A stretch of 64,000 bases of DNA from Calditrichales bacterium MX18-03. Its GTDB lineage: Bacteria; Bacillota; Clostridia; Lutisporales; Lutisporaceae. The number at the start of each line of letters is the position of its first letter. Positions within the stretch are counted from its first letter, which is position 1. The notes under the pieces are model-generated. The model did not search any database. It saw only the letters and a program-made list of their open reading frames with translations, and had not been told where the DNA came from. Positions 25,885 through 34,235 of the stretch are shown here, one piece after another. Where the stretch lies: contig JAJGRE010000001.1 in the NCBI GenBank assembly GCA_021083345.1, forward strand, positions 248,001 through 312,000, written 5' to 3'. The translations under genes and the position numbers were made by a program.

Positions 25885-25927
25885 CGAAAAAAATCAAAGC
25901 TGCCGGGAATCGTATCCCGGCAGCTTT
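25885..25927 (-). terminator. Terminator after ymxH
   Basis: A perfect 13-bp stem (AAAGCTGCCGGGA 25896-25908 with TCCCGGCAGCTTT 25915-25927) is followed by a T-run on the minus strand. It separates ymxH from dpaA and implies a separate dpa promoter. Confidence 0.93.
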
Positions 25928-25931
25928 CCGC

Positions 25932-26180
25932 TTATTGCAAAACATCTGCAAAATCAATGATGATCATATCATTGCCAATTTTTTTGATTCTCTCCCACGG
26001 CACCTCCAGGTACCGTCTGTCGATAAAAAAAGCCAACGACCCTTTGCTTTCCGGTACGATCAGGGATTTGATCCTGCCTGTTTCGTTATCGATATTGAGG
26101 TCGCAGTCCCCCAGATAACCCAACCGTTCGCAATCCGGCAGAGAAACGATTTCCTTGCCGCTCAATTTGCTAAAACGCAC
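25932..26180 (-). CDS. ymxH: YlmC/YmxH-family PRC-barrel sporulation protein
   Basis: This 82-residue single PRC-barrel-like domain (RFSKLSGKEIVSL, GYLGDCDLNIDNETGRIKSLIV) belongs to the YlmC/YmxH family found in spore-formers. Its function is unknown. The GTG at 26180 has GAGG 8 bases upstream and gives the family's usual length; an ATG 12 codons earlier would add a non-conserved tail. In Bacillus ymxH directly precedes spoVFA, as it does here. Confidence 0.85.
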   Translation of the reverse strand: MRFSKLSGKEIVSLPDCERLGYLGDCDLNIDNETGRIKSLIVPESKGSLAFFIDRRYLEVPWERIKKIGNDMIIIDFADVLQ

Positions 26181-26290
26181 ATTCATCACCTCGCAAAACA
26201 TATAAACTGCATTCATGATGGCAAATCTGCTTATCGCAGTTTATATAATTATATTAAATGCGTTTCAGAATATGCGTACAAACCTGTCTT

Positions 26291-26749
26291 TTATATTCCC
26301 GTGGAGCCAAAGCCTCCGGCACCGCGTTCCGTATCCTCCAGCTCATCAACCCATATCAGGTTGGCCCGGTAAATCGGCATAAATACGATCTGCGCGATCC
26401 TGTCCCCGTTCTTGACGGTATAAGCCTTGTCGCTATGGTTAATGACCGGACATACCACTTCTCCCGTATAGTCCGAATCAATAACTCCAACACAGTTCGC
26501 AAGAGATACGCCGTGCTTGCTGGATAAACCGCTCCTGGGAAAAACGAAACCGCCGATGCTGCTGTCCGGAAGCTGCAGCGCGATACCGGTGGGCACCCTG
26601 ACAATAGCCCCCGGATCAATTGTCAAGTCAGCTTCAAGGTATGCACACAAATCCATACCTGCTGAGCCCGCTGTGGCATATATCGGTTCGTTTACGGCCT
26701 GTCCATTTTCCCGTGTCGTTTTTTTTATTTTCACTTGTATTTCTTTCAT
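26291..26749 (-). CDS. dut: dUTP diphosphatase
   Basis: The 152-residue trimeric dUTPase hydrolyses dUTP to dUMP, keeping uracil out of DNA. All five motifs are present in order: AGMDLCAYL, PRSGLSSKHG, GVIDSDYTGEV, GDRIAQIVF and the C-terminal RGAGGFGSTG that closes over the nucleotide. It lies between the M16 peptidase and ymxH, a common clostridial arrangement. Confidence 0.96.
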   Translation of the reverse strand: MKEIQVKIKKTTRENGQAVNEPIYATAGSAGMDLCAYLEADLTIDPGAIVRVPTGIALQLPDSSIGGFVFPRSGLSSKHGVSLANCVGVIDSDYTGEVVCPVINHSDKAYTVKNGDRIAQIVFMPIYRANLIWVDELEDTERGAGGFGSTGI

Positions 26750-26772
26750 GACAATTCCTCCGCTGCAGCTAC

Positions 26773-28029
26773 TTACTTAAAGAGCGACCGGATTTCGGTG
26801 TCCGCTTCCACAGAACCTATGATTGCGATGCCCATATTATCCGTTCTGAATAAATCCTGGATCACAGCATTGACCCGTTCCATATCCACCTTGTCGATTT
26901 TCTCCAGTATTTCCGCCGGTGAATAAATGCGCTCCAACAGCAATTCCGATTTTCCGATGGATATCATCCTGCTGCTGGTGCTTTCCAGCCCCAGGATATA
27001 GCTGCCTTTCAACTGCTCTTTGGAGTCATAAAGCTCTTCTTCTGTAATACCGCTTTTCTTGATTATCGCGATTTCTTCCATGATCAGCTCTGCAACATTC
27101 TTTAGCTGTGACGGCTTCATACCGGCATAGATGGAGAATAAGCCGCAGTCCTCGAAGGAGGATGGATAAGAGAAGACCGAGTAAGTCAAGCCCTTGTCCT
27201 CCCTGATCTTCTGGAACAGTCTGGAGCTCATGGCACCGCCAAACACGTTGTTAACAACCAGCATGGGGTAGAAAGCGCTGTTCTTGACTTCAATGCCGTC
27301 AAAGCCCAAGCACAAATGAACCTGCTCGGTCACCTTCTTTTTCACTGAGCATTCCGGTGAAAAACCGGGTTTCTGTATTTGATTTGCAGCAGCCGGTCTG
27401 CTCTCAACCTGCTCAAAGTATTTCCTGATTTTTTTCATGGCATCCAGATGCTTGAAATTGCCTACTACTGAAACAACTATGTTTTGCGGTATATAGTTCT
27501 TATGGAAATAGTCCAGAATGTCCTCCCGCGTCATACGTGCCAGTGATTCTTCCGTTCCTAAAATCGACATTCCCAGAGGGTTGCCCGTCCACACCACCTG
27601 GCTGAAAAGATCATGGACAAGGTCCTCGGGTGAGTCTTCATACATGTTGATTTCCTCAACCACAACGCCCTTTTCTTTTTCTATCTCTTCCTGTGAAAAA
27701 TTGGAGTAAAAAAACATATCAGCCAGTACATCCAACGCAATATCAAAATGAGAATCCAATACCTTTGCATAAAAGCATGTACACTCTTTTGACGTAAATG
27801 CATTCAACTGGCCGCCGATCTTGTCGATGCTGTTTGCTATATCCTTTGCTGTCCGGTTCTTTGTCCCTTTGAACAGCATATGCTCGATAAAATGGGACAC
27901 GCCGTTGTTCTCTTCCGTCTCATACCTGGAGCCCACTTTAACCCATATACCGATTGAAATGGAATTGACATAAGGGATTTCTTCGGTAACCACCCTTACG
28001 CCATTTGCCAACAGTTCCTGCTGAAACAT
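26773..28029 (-). CDS. M16-family zinc peptidase (YmxG/MlpA-like)
   Basis: The 418-residue pitrilysin-type metalloprotease has the inverted zinc motif HFIEHMLFKGT (HxxEH) near residue 47, with the downstream Glu in the VVEEINMYEDSPED segment. The C-terminal half is the non-catalytic M16 repeat (GGAMSSRLFQKIREDKGL). In Bacillus the equivalent gene (mlpA/ymxG) sits between ylxY and ymxH, as here. The substrate is unknown. Confidence 0.93.
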   Translation of the reverse strand: MFQQELLANGVRVVTEEIPYVNSISIGIWVKVGSRYETEENNGVSHFIEHMLFKGTKNRTAKDIANSIDKIGGQLNAFTSKECTCFYAKVLDSHFDIALDVLADMFFYSNFSQEEIEKEKGVVVEEINMYEDSPEDLVHDLFSQVVWTGNPLGMSILGTEESLARMTREDILDYFHKNYIPQNIVVSVVGNFKHLDAMKKIRKYFEQVESRPAAANQIQKPGFSPECSVKKKVTEQVHLCLGFDGIEVKNSAFYPMLVVNNVFGGAMSSRLFQKIREDKGLTYSVFSYPSSFEDCGLFSIYAGMKPSQLKNVAELIMEEIAIIKKSGITEEELYDSKEQLKGSYILGLESTSSRMISIGKSELLLERIYSPAEILEKIDKVDMERVNAVIQDLFRTDNMGIAIIGSVEADTEIRSLFK

Positions 28030-28161
28030 TCCATACCTCCTGCGTTATTCTACGCAACAATATTCTACACAAATAAAAAATGCAGCTTGATGATAGCTGT
28101 AAAAGCACTATTTTAATTGTACATTTCATTATATAAAATGTATGTCTATTTTTCAATCGTT

Positions 28162-28872
28162 TTATTGTTCCAGCACCTTACTGACCGTCACGATGTCATA
28201 ACCTTCCTGTTTTAGCTTTTTTATCATGCCGGGAAGTGCCTTTACCGTTACTTCTGTCGGGTGCATCAGGATGATTGCACCGTTATGATGCTTGCTGCCT
28301 ATCCGTTCCAATATTTTCTGGTAGTCCTTGGTGTTCCAGTCAATGGTATCGAGGCTCCACATGATAACTTGATAATGAATAGATTCAGCCGCACTAGCCA
28401 CCATGCTGTTGACATCACCATAAGGCGGTGCAAAAAGGTTGGTCTTACACCCGGTTACTTTTTTTACTGCTTCTTCTGTTGTCAAAATCTCCTGTACATT
28501 TCGTTCCCGGGTCAGTTTGCTGTGTTTCAGATGATGGTAGCCATGGTTGCCCAGTTCGTGTCCCTCTTTATAAATTGATAAAAGGACATCCGGGTATTTC
28601 GATGCCCACTCCCCGCCAATAAAAAAAGTGATCTTAATTTCGTTTTCCTTTAGTATTTTAAGCATGTCAGGCAAATATTCATTGCCCCAGACCACATTGC
28701 AGGCAAAAGCCACATTTTTTTGATCGGCACGCCCTTTATAAATAGGGTCGTAATAATTCATTGTATTGATACTGATTTTCATCAGCATGCCGGCAAAAAC
28801 CAGCATAGCGAATATCACTAGGAAGCCCATCAGTATTTTTTTCTTGCTTAGAAAAATAATGCGTGTTTTCAA
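28162..28872 (-). CDS. ylxY: Polysaccharide deacetylase-like protein (YlxY type)
   Basis: This 236-residue protein has an N-terminal membrane anchor (about residues 12-34) and an extracellular NodB-type domain (about 48-235). Recognisable blocks are ITFFIGGEW, GHELGNHGYHHLKH (metal His pair), FAPPYGD and IILMHPTEVTVKALPGMIKKL. The first motif, normally TFDDG with the catalytic Asp pair, reads FACNVVWG, so the enzyme may be inactive or unusual. YlxY-type proteins share this degeneracy. The position upstream of the M16 peptidase matches Bacillus. Confidence 0.87.
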   Translation of the reverse strand: MKTRIIFLSKKKILMGFLVIFAMLVFAGMLMKISINTMNYYDPIYKGRADQKNVAFACNVVWGNEYLPDMLKILKENEIKITFFIGGEWASKYPDVLLSIYKEGHELGNHGYHHLKHSKLTRERNVQEILTTEEAVKKVTGCKTNLFAPPYGDVNSMVASAAESIHYQVIMWSLDTIDWNTKDYQKILERIGSKHHNGAIILMHPTEVTVKALPGMIKKLKQEGYDIVTVSKVLEQ

Positions 28873-29098
28873 GGCAACCCCTCCAAATAAGTATGATGTT
28901 TTGATTCATACTAATTCATATTCACTGCCTTACAAAAAATACAATAAATGAATACTATCATGTGATTAAAAATCATGCATTATCCTTATCATTTCTTTTG
29001 AGATGAGATTTATTCTGCTGTAAGGAAGCTGCCATAGCAGGATATTGTCAATATCTGACGAATTCTAAATTAAATCAGGAAAGCAAAGAGGTAGGAAA

Positions 29099-29818
29099 AT
29101 GAAAATGCTTTATATCATCAAGACCGGCACAACCTTCCCTGCCATCTTGAAACAGTATGGGGATTTCGAGGAATTCATCATTCGCCAAGCCGATCTGGAT
29201 CATCAGCAAGCTGTCGTAATCGATGTGACGAAAAACATGCCGCTGCCCAAAACCCGCCAACTCGGAGGCGTTATCATAACCGGCTCCCATTCCATGGTCA
29301 CAGACCGCGAGGTTTGGAGTGTGACACTGGGACAATGGCTGAGGACACTTAAAGATCCCGGCATCCCCGTATTGGGTATTTGTTATGGGCATCAGCTGCT
29401 TGGTCAAGCTTTCGGCGGTGAAGTGGGCTATCATCCTGATGGCGCAGAGATGGGAACGGTAGGGATCAGTCTCACCGAGAAAGGCTGGAGCGACCCGCTA
29501 TTGAACTGTTTGCCGGCAGAATTTTGCGGACATGTCGCACATTCACAGACTGTACTGAAGCTGCCGCCCAATGCCGTACTGCTGGCAAGGAACGAATACG
29601 AGCACCATCAAGCCTTTTCTCTCTACGGCCATATCTGGGGCGTCCAGTTTCATCCTGAATTCAACGCAGGAATCACCCATGCCTACATTGAGGCGCAGAG
29701 AGATATGCTGCTGCAAAAAGGCTATGACATCAAGCAGCTTCATGATACAGTCAGGGAGCATGAATACGGCAAGCAGCTTTTGAAACGGTTTGTAGAAATA
29801 GTAGAAAGCAGCCGGTAA
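29099..29818 (+). CDS. Class I glutamine amidotransferase-like protein
   Basis: This 239-residue protein has the nucleophile elbow LGICYGHQLLGQAFGG (Cys near residue 99) and the catalytic His-Glu in VQFHPEF, so the GATase triad is intact. No synthetase domain is attached, as in standalone GMP-synthase-like amidotransferases or gamma-glutamyl hydrolases of amines. It is on the plus strand, convergent with the histidine kinase, in the accessory block between pnp and ylxY. The substrate cannot be told. Confidence 0.85.
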   Translation: MKMLYIIKTGTTFPAILKQYGDFEEFIIRQADLDHQQAVVIDVTKNMPLPKTRQLGGVIITGSHSMVTDREVWSVTLGQWLRTLKDPGIPVLGICYGHQLLGQAFGGEVGYHPDGAEMGTVGISLTEKGWSDPLLNCLPAEFCGHVAHSQTVLKLPPNAVLLARNEYEHHQAFSLYGHIWGVQFHPEFNAGITHAYIEAQRDMLLQKGYDIKQLHDTVREHEYGKQLLKRFVEIVESSR

Positions 29819-29836
29819 GCATTGCCGGCTGCTTTC
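29804..29836. terminator. Hairpin between convergent genes
   Basis: A perfect 12-bp stem (GAAAGCAGCCGG 29804-29815 with CCGGCTGCTTTC 29825-29836) spans the amidotransferase stop codon and ends 12 bases from the kinase stop. There is no long T-run on either side. It probably stops transcription from both directions, with moderate confidence. Confidence 0.6.
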
Positions 29837-29847
29837 GATATCGTGTA

Positions 29848-32136
29848 TTATTGCTGTGCCGGCAAGGAAACATAGAAAACACTGCCTTTTCCGGGAATAC
29901 TTTCTGCCCATATATCCCCACCGATATGCTGTACAAATTCTCTGCAAATATTAAGCCCAAACCCCATTCCTCTTTCCCCGTCAGTTCCTGTCGTTGATTT
30001 GAGATTTTTATTCTTCAAAGATTCATTGAAACACGCTATGTTGATACCTATTCCGGTATCGCTGACAGCGACAATGACCTTGTCATGTTTTATGTATGAG
30101 CTTATAGAAACCAATCCCCCAGGATATGTAAATTTGATCGCATTTGTAAGCAGGTTTCTCAATACGAACTCCAACATACCCTTATCTGCAAACACAACCG
30201 TATTTTCATTGACTGCAATGTCTATTTGGATTTCTTTTATTTTTGACTGGAACTTAATCATGTCATATAGGTTGTTGACAACATCCAAGAGCTTTAAGCA
30301 CATAGGTTTTGAGCTTTTGCCATTCAACTGATATCCAAACCACTCAAGCATGTTTTCTACCATCAAGAACGCATTGATGATCTGCTTTTTGACATCCTGC
30401 ACCAATTCTGCATTCTCATTATCTTCTATGCTGAACTCATCTTCCAGCAATTCCGTTAATGTAACCAGCATCGCTAAAGGCGCTCTGATATCATGAATGA
30501 TTGCCGTACCTAGTTTGTCTTTCATTGCAAGAAGCTCTTGCAGCTTTGCGATGGTTTTCATGTCTTCCATCGTCTTCTGTAATATGACATTTTTTTCGAT
30601 TTCCTTTTTTAACAGCAGTTCCTGTTGTTGTTTAATGTCCTGTTGCTGCTTGATCGATTCTGTAATGTCACGGTGGGAAACGACAACCGTATCCAGATTG
30701 TTTTCCCTGTCAAATATTGGCGTTGCATTGATTTCCACAACCTGCACCTTATCGGGCTTTTTGATGACGATGCTTTCATTTCTGACCTTCTCCCCTCTCA
30801 ATGCCCTCTGTGTGGGAAGAAATTCCTTTTCTACAAGCCTGTCCTCCAAGTCAAAATACTTATAATTGCTGTGCACCTCAGTGGCTGTCTTGTTTCTGGT
30901 CAAGTGGCTATGCATTTCCCGTGCCGCTGCGTTCAACTGTATGATTCGGCCTTCTTTGTCAAATATGGCCATGGCATCATGAATGTTTTCTATGACGGCT
31001 TCAAGCTGTTTGCTTTTTTGGACAATGGTATTCTCCTTTTGCACCAATTCGGTAACGTCGTGGGAGCATGCCGCTACATTCGTCAGCTCTCCTTCGTCAT
31101 TGTAGATCGGGACTGCATTGACATCCAGAATCAACTCTTTATCAGGCTGTTTTATCAGTAGCCTGCAATTTTTTACCTTTTCGCCTCTTAACGCTCGAAA
31201 TCCTGGCATTTGATCTTTTGAAATTTCCCGACCTTCCATATCGAAATACAAAGAAGTTTTACGCACTTCTCCAAAGGCCTTTATGGAGTCCGGCTCGTAA
31301 AGCTGCTTCCTCGCTTCTGCATTGATCATGATAAGCTTGCCATCTTTGTCGGAAACATATACGCCATCATACAGGTTTTCCATAATCTTTTCCAATTGCT
31401 CTTTTTGGTTTTTTATTTTTCTATTCTTTTCTTCCAAATATACTCTGTTCTTAACTCTTTCAGTAGCCTCTTGCGTGTTTGTTACCAGATATCTGACTTT
31501 TCCGTCCAGCTTGACAGGCGTTATGATCTGATCCCAATAGGTCATGCCTCTTGCAAGCTTATCATAACAAAACTCTTTCTGGTACACAGACTTTTCTATA
31601 TCAATTGCTTCCTTTAATATACTTTCGATGCGGCTTCCGTAAAAATCCGGGAGAAAGCTGCTCATCTGTTTACCAAACATATTTTCAGGTCTATTGTTAG
31701 GCGTATCAAAAAAATCAAGGTACATTTGATTCGCTTTAAGCAGTGTTAAATCAGGTACGCTGTAAATCGATATGCCAACCTTGTTCTCAGCAAGTAGCTG
31801 CAGAGGATAACCCAATATAGCTTCAAACCTTGAATCCGGCTTTTCAGTGAATTCAAAAACATTTTCATTTCCTGCATTGTTTCGATATTTACGGATGACA
31901 ACAGATCTTGCTTCAAGGGTCTTGGTAAATAAAAAGGCTTCAGCTTCCTCATCAAGAGAAAACGGTTCAGTATTGATACGCAGCAATTCAGTCCAAACTT
32001 TAATGAAGGGTACACCAATCAAAGCCTTTTTTCCATAACCTGTCAAGCTTAAAAAAGCATCGTTTACTTCAGCTATATGCTCTTGCTTTTCTATCATGCA
32101 CGAAATCTGGTTTTCTTTCGTTTTACAATGGTGCAC
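29848..32136 (-). CDS. Multi-PAS sensor histidine kinase (soluble, orphan)
   Basis: The 762-residue protein has no membrane segment. It contains about four PAS-like domains (residues about 10-100, 120-230, 255-365 and 385-490), a short coiled coil (about 490-530), then HisKA with the phospho-acceptor in AIIHDIRAPLAM (about 550) and HATPase_c with N box NLLTNAIKFTYPGG, G1 DTGIGI and G2 GMGFGLNICREFV. It should sense a cytosolic signal and phosphorylate a response regulator, but none lies nearby. Sporulation orphan kinases of clostridia share this layout; that link is speculation. Confidence 0.9.
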   Translation of the reverse strand: MHHCKTKENQISCMIEKQEHIAEVNDAFLSLTGYGKKALIGVPFIKVWTELLRINTEPFSLDEEAEAFLFTKTLEARSVVIRKYRNNAGNENVFEFTEKPDSRFEAILGYPLQLLAENKVGISIYSVPDLTLLKANQMYLDFFDTPNNRPENMFGKQMSSFLPDFYGSRIESILKEAIDIEKSVYQKEFCYDKLARGMTYWDQIITPVKLDGKVRYLVTNTQEATERVKNRVYLEEKNRKIKNQKEQLEKIMENLYDGVYVSDKDGKLIMINAEARKQLYEPDSIKAFGEVRKTSLYFDMEGREISKDQMPGFRALRGEKVKNCRLLIKQPDKELILDVNAVPIYNDEGELTNVAACSHDVTELVQKENTIVQKSKQLEAVIENIHDAMAIFDKEGRIIQLNAAAREMHSHLTRNKTATEVHSNYKYFDLEDRLVEKEFLPTQRALRGEKVRNESIVIKKPDKVQVVEINATPIFDRENNLDTVVVSHRDITESIKQQQDIKQQQELLLKKEIEKNVILQKTMEDMKTIAKLQELLAMKDKLGTAIIHDIRAPLAMLVTLTELLEDEFSIEDNENAELVQDVKKQIINAFLMVENMLEWFGYQLNGKSSKPMCLKLLDVVNNLYDMIKFQSKIKEIQIDIAVNENTVVFADKGMLEFVLRNLLTNAIKFTYPGGLVSISSYIKHDKVIVAVSDTGIGINIACFNESLKNKNLKSTTGTDGERGMGFGLNICREFVQHIGGDIWAESIPGKGSVFYVSLPAQQ

Positions 32137-32369
32137 TTTCCTTCCCCCTTTAAGTGAGAATCAAAAACTGCTGATAGTGATGTATCAATTTCATGATACT
32201 ATAACGCAATGATGATTTCCATGTTTTAACATGCATACATAATATAATACACTTTTTATCTATATTCAGCAAATGACTCCACTTTACGCTATCGTTTTAC
32301 ACCCTGTTTTCTTAAATGCGCATCGGCTATAGCTTGCCCTAATCTGGCAATCATCCGGCTTTCCTATTT

Positions 32370-33296
32370 CTAATCTCTTGGCTTGATAAGTCCTTCCGGA
32401 CGGTACGCTGCGCGATGGTCCCTTTCTAAGTTCAGCAAGGCCTTTAGGGCATGAGAAAGCCATTTATCCTTGTGGTACACAGCTTGCGTTTTTATTTGAA
32501 AGTCAGGCCCTTGCCATTCTAGATCAACCAACTGCCCTTTTTGTATTTCTTCTTCCACAACGACTCTCGGTAGAAGCGTAATGCCTAATCCGCTGAGTAC
32601 CAGCTTTTTTATCACTTCTATGCTGCCGCATTCCATCACTGATTTGGGCCTAACGGCGGCTTCGGCAAGAATATCTTCCATGGCAGTACGGTAGCTGATT
32701 CCACTCTCTGTGAAAACCAAATCCATCCCATTTAAATCTGACGGGTCTATGGGAATTCTGCTGACGATTTGATGCTCTGCGGCAGCCAGAACAACCATGG
32801 CTTCATCGAACAATCTTTCAGCAGTCAGTATTTCCGATATAATTTGCCTATCCATATAAAAGGCTATGTCGATTGTGTTTTCCATTAGCCAGCTGCAAAG
32901 CTCGGCAATGCCTCCAAGCTTGAGGATTATTTCGACCTCCGGATAACGTTCATGATATTCTTTAAGCAGCGGTGGCAAATAAGAAATGCAGAGTGATTCC
33001 GAAGCGCCTATCCTCAATGGTCCTTTGGGAAGCGGCGAATTGGATATCATTTCCCTTGCTTCCTCATCCAGTTTTAAAATTTGCTCAGCATATATCAAAA
33101 GCTTCCTGCCTTCAGCTGTCAGCTTTATTTTGCGGCCCAACCGTTCAAACAACTTGGTGCCCAGATCTTCCTCCAACAATTGGATCTGCGTTGAGATGCT
33201 TGATTGTGCATAATCCAATATCTCTGCTGATCGGGAGAAGCTTTCAACCTTAGCTACCGTTAAAAAGGTCTTCAATAATTTGATCTCCATATGCAT
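32370..33296 (-). CDS. LysR-family transcriptional regulator
   Basis: This 308-residue protein has an N-terminal winged helix-turn-helix (LLKTFLTVAKVESFSRSAEILDYAQSSISTQIQLLE, quoted here in two parts: LLKTFLTVAKVESFSRSAEI and then AQSSISTQIQLLE) and a C-terminal periplasmic-binding-like effector domain. The start may be the ATG at 33290, which has AAGGA upstream. It is divergent from the LysE-type exporter gene, and a perfect dyad with T-N11-A-like form lies between them, so it most likely controls that exporter and itself. Confidence 0.92.
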   Translation of the reverse strand: MHMEIKLLKTFLTVAKVESFSRSAEILDYAQSSISTQIQLLEEDLGTKLFERLGRKIKLTAEGRKLLIYAEQILKLDEEAREMISNSPLPKGPLRIGASESLCISYLPPLLKEYHERYPEVEIILKLGGIAELCSWLMENTIDIAFYMDRQIISEILTAERLFDEAMVVLAAAEHQIVSRIPIDPSDLNGMDLVFTESGISYRTAMEDILAEAAVRPKSVMECGSIEVIKKLVLSGLGITLLPRVVVEEEIQKGQLVDLEWQGPDFQIKTQAVYHKDKWLSHALKALLNLERDHRAAYRPEGLIKPRD

Positions 33297-33339
33297 TTCC
33301 TTTTCTTTAGTATCTATTTTTTCGATTTACTTTATCGAT

Positions 33340-33360
33340 ATTATCTATTTTACAGATAAT
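33340..33360. promoter_or_regulatory. Putative LysR operator dyad
   Basis: ATTATCT (33340-33346) and AGATAAT (33354-33360) form a perfect 7-bp inverted repeat with a 7-base centre. It overlaps the predicted -35 of the exporter gene and lies between the divergent lysR and lysE genes. Confidence 0.65.
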
Positions 33361-33378
33361 ATATGTAAATGATACAAT
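33349..33378 (+). promoter_or_regulatory. Predicted promoter of the LysE-type exporter
   Basis: TTTACA (33349-33354) and TACAAT (33373-33378) are 18 bases apart. The -35 overlaps the dyad bound presumably by the LysR regulator. Confidence 0.5.
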
Positions 33379-33454
33379 AACTTACAAGAAATGTCTATAC
33401 AAAATAAATTCAAGTTCAATATGCAAACCCAATACGACAAGGGAGCGTGATCAT

Positions 33455-34090
33455 ATGCATGTTTTACTTTCATTACTAAGCATCCTGTTAGCCGTAATAA
33501 TTGGAGCAATGATTCCCGGTCCCAGCTTCTTGACTGTAGCCCGCATCTCAATGTCCGAATCGAGACAAAATGGTATTGCTGCTGCAGCCGGAATGGGGAG
33601 CGGGGCAGTTATATTTGCATTATTGTCAATTTTGGGCTTAAAGGCTGTTTTTTCCGCGTTTCCTCTGATATATACGGTGCTAAAGCTCGCTGGAGGGATT
33701 TATCTGATTTTTGTATGTGTTCGCATCTGGCAAGGAGCTAAAGATCCTGCCGTTGATCCATCTGTGGATTCCGAAAACCAGAAGCCCTGGTGTCAAGCAT
33801 TTATATCAGCCTTTCTCATACAAATCAGCAATCCGAAGACCATTATCTTTTACAGCAGCATTTTCGCAGCGCTGCTGCCTCAGGGAATACCGCTTTTGGC
33901 AACTGCCGCCCTTCCTTTTTTGGTGTTCCTGGTTGAGGTCGGCTGGTACAGCTTCGTTGCTTTAGTATTGTCTTCAACCCGTCCGCGCTCCGCTTACCTG
34001 CATTCAAAAGCATGGGTTGACCGTGCGGCCTGCGGACTGATGGGGTTATTGGGAATCAAACTTATTGTGAATGTTGTTACGGCAAATTGA
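33455..34090 (+). CDS. LysE/RhtB-family amino-acid exporter
   Basis: The 211-residue integral membrane protein has about six hydrophobic helices and the LysE-family N-terminal signature MIPGPSFLTVARISMSESRQ with the following GIAAAAGMGSG block. A second conserved block is AFLIQISNPKTIIFY. Members export lysine, threonine, homoserine lactone or related compounds. A divergent LysR gene and a strong terminator make it a self-contained unit. Substrate unknown. Confidence 0.92.
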   Translation: MHVLLSLLSILLAVIIGAMIPGPSFLTVARISMSESRQNGIAAAAGMGSGAVIFALLSILGLKAVFSAFPLIYTVLKLAGGIYLIFVCVRIWQGAKDPAVDPSVDSENQKPWCQAFISAFLIQISNPKTIIFYSSIFAALLPQGIPLLATAALPFLVFLVEVGWYSFVALVLSSTRPRSAYLHSKAWVDRAACGLMGLLGIKLIVNVVTAN

Positions 34091-34141
34091 TGTAAGCCTT
34101 GCTGGGAGTGCTGCCCAGCTGCTTACTGTAAGCCGAATGTC

Positions 34142-34178
34142 AAAAACCATCTATATTGACTAGCTATAGATGGTTTTT
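34142..34178 (+). terminator. Terminator after the exporter gene
   Basis: A perfect 14-bp stem (34142-34155 with 34165-34178, core ACCATCTATA/TATAGATGGT) ends in five T on the plus strand and has A-runs on the other side, so it may act in both directions. Confidence 0.85.
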
Positions 34179-34200
34179 GATTCTTTATGTAATGCCCGAG

Positions 34201-34235
34201 AAAAAGAAAAAACATAAACCTTAGGTTTATGTTTT
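34201..34235 (-). terminator. Terminator after pnp
   Basis: A 10-bp stem (AACATAAACC 34211-34220 with GGTTTATGTT 34224-34233) directly abuts the pnp stop codon and is followed by T-rich sequence on the minus strand. Confidence 0.83.
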
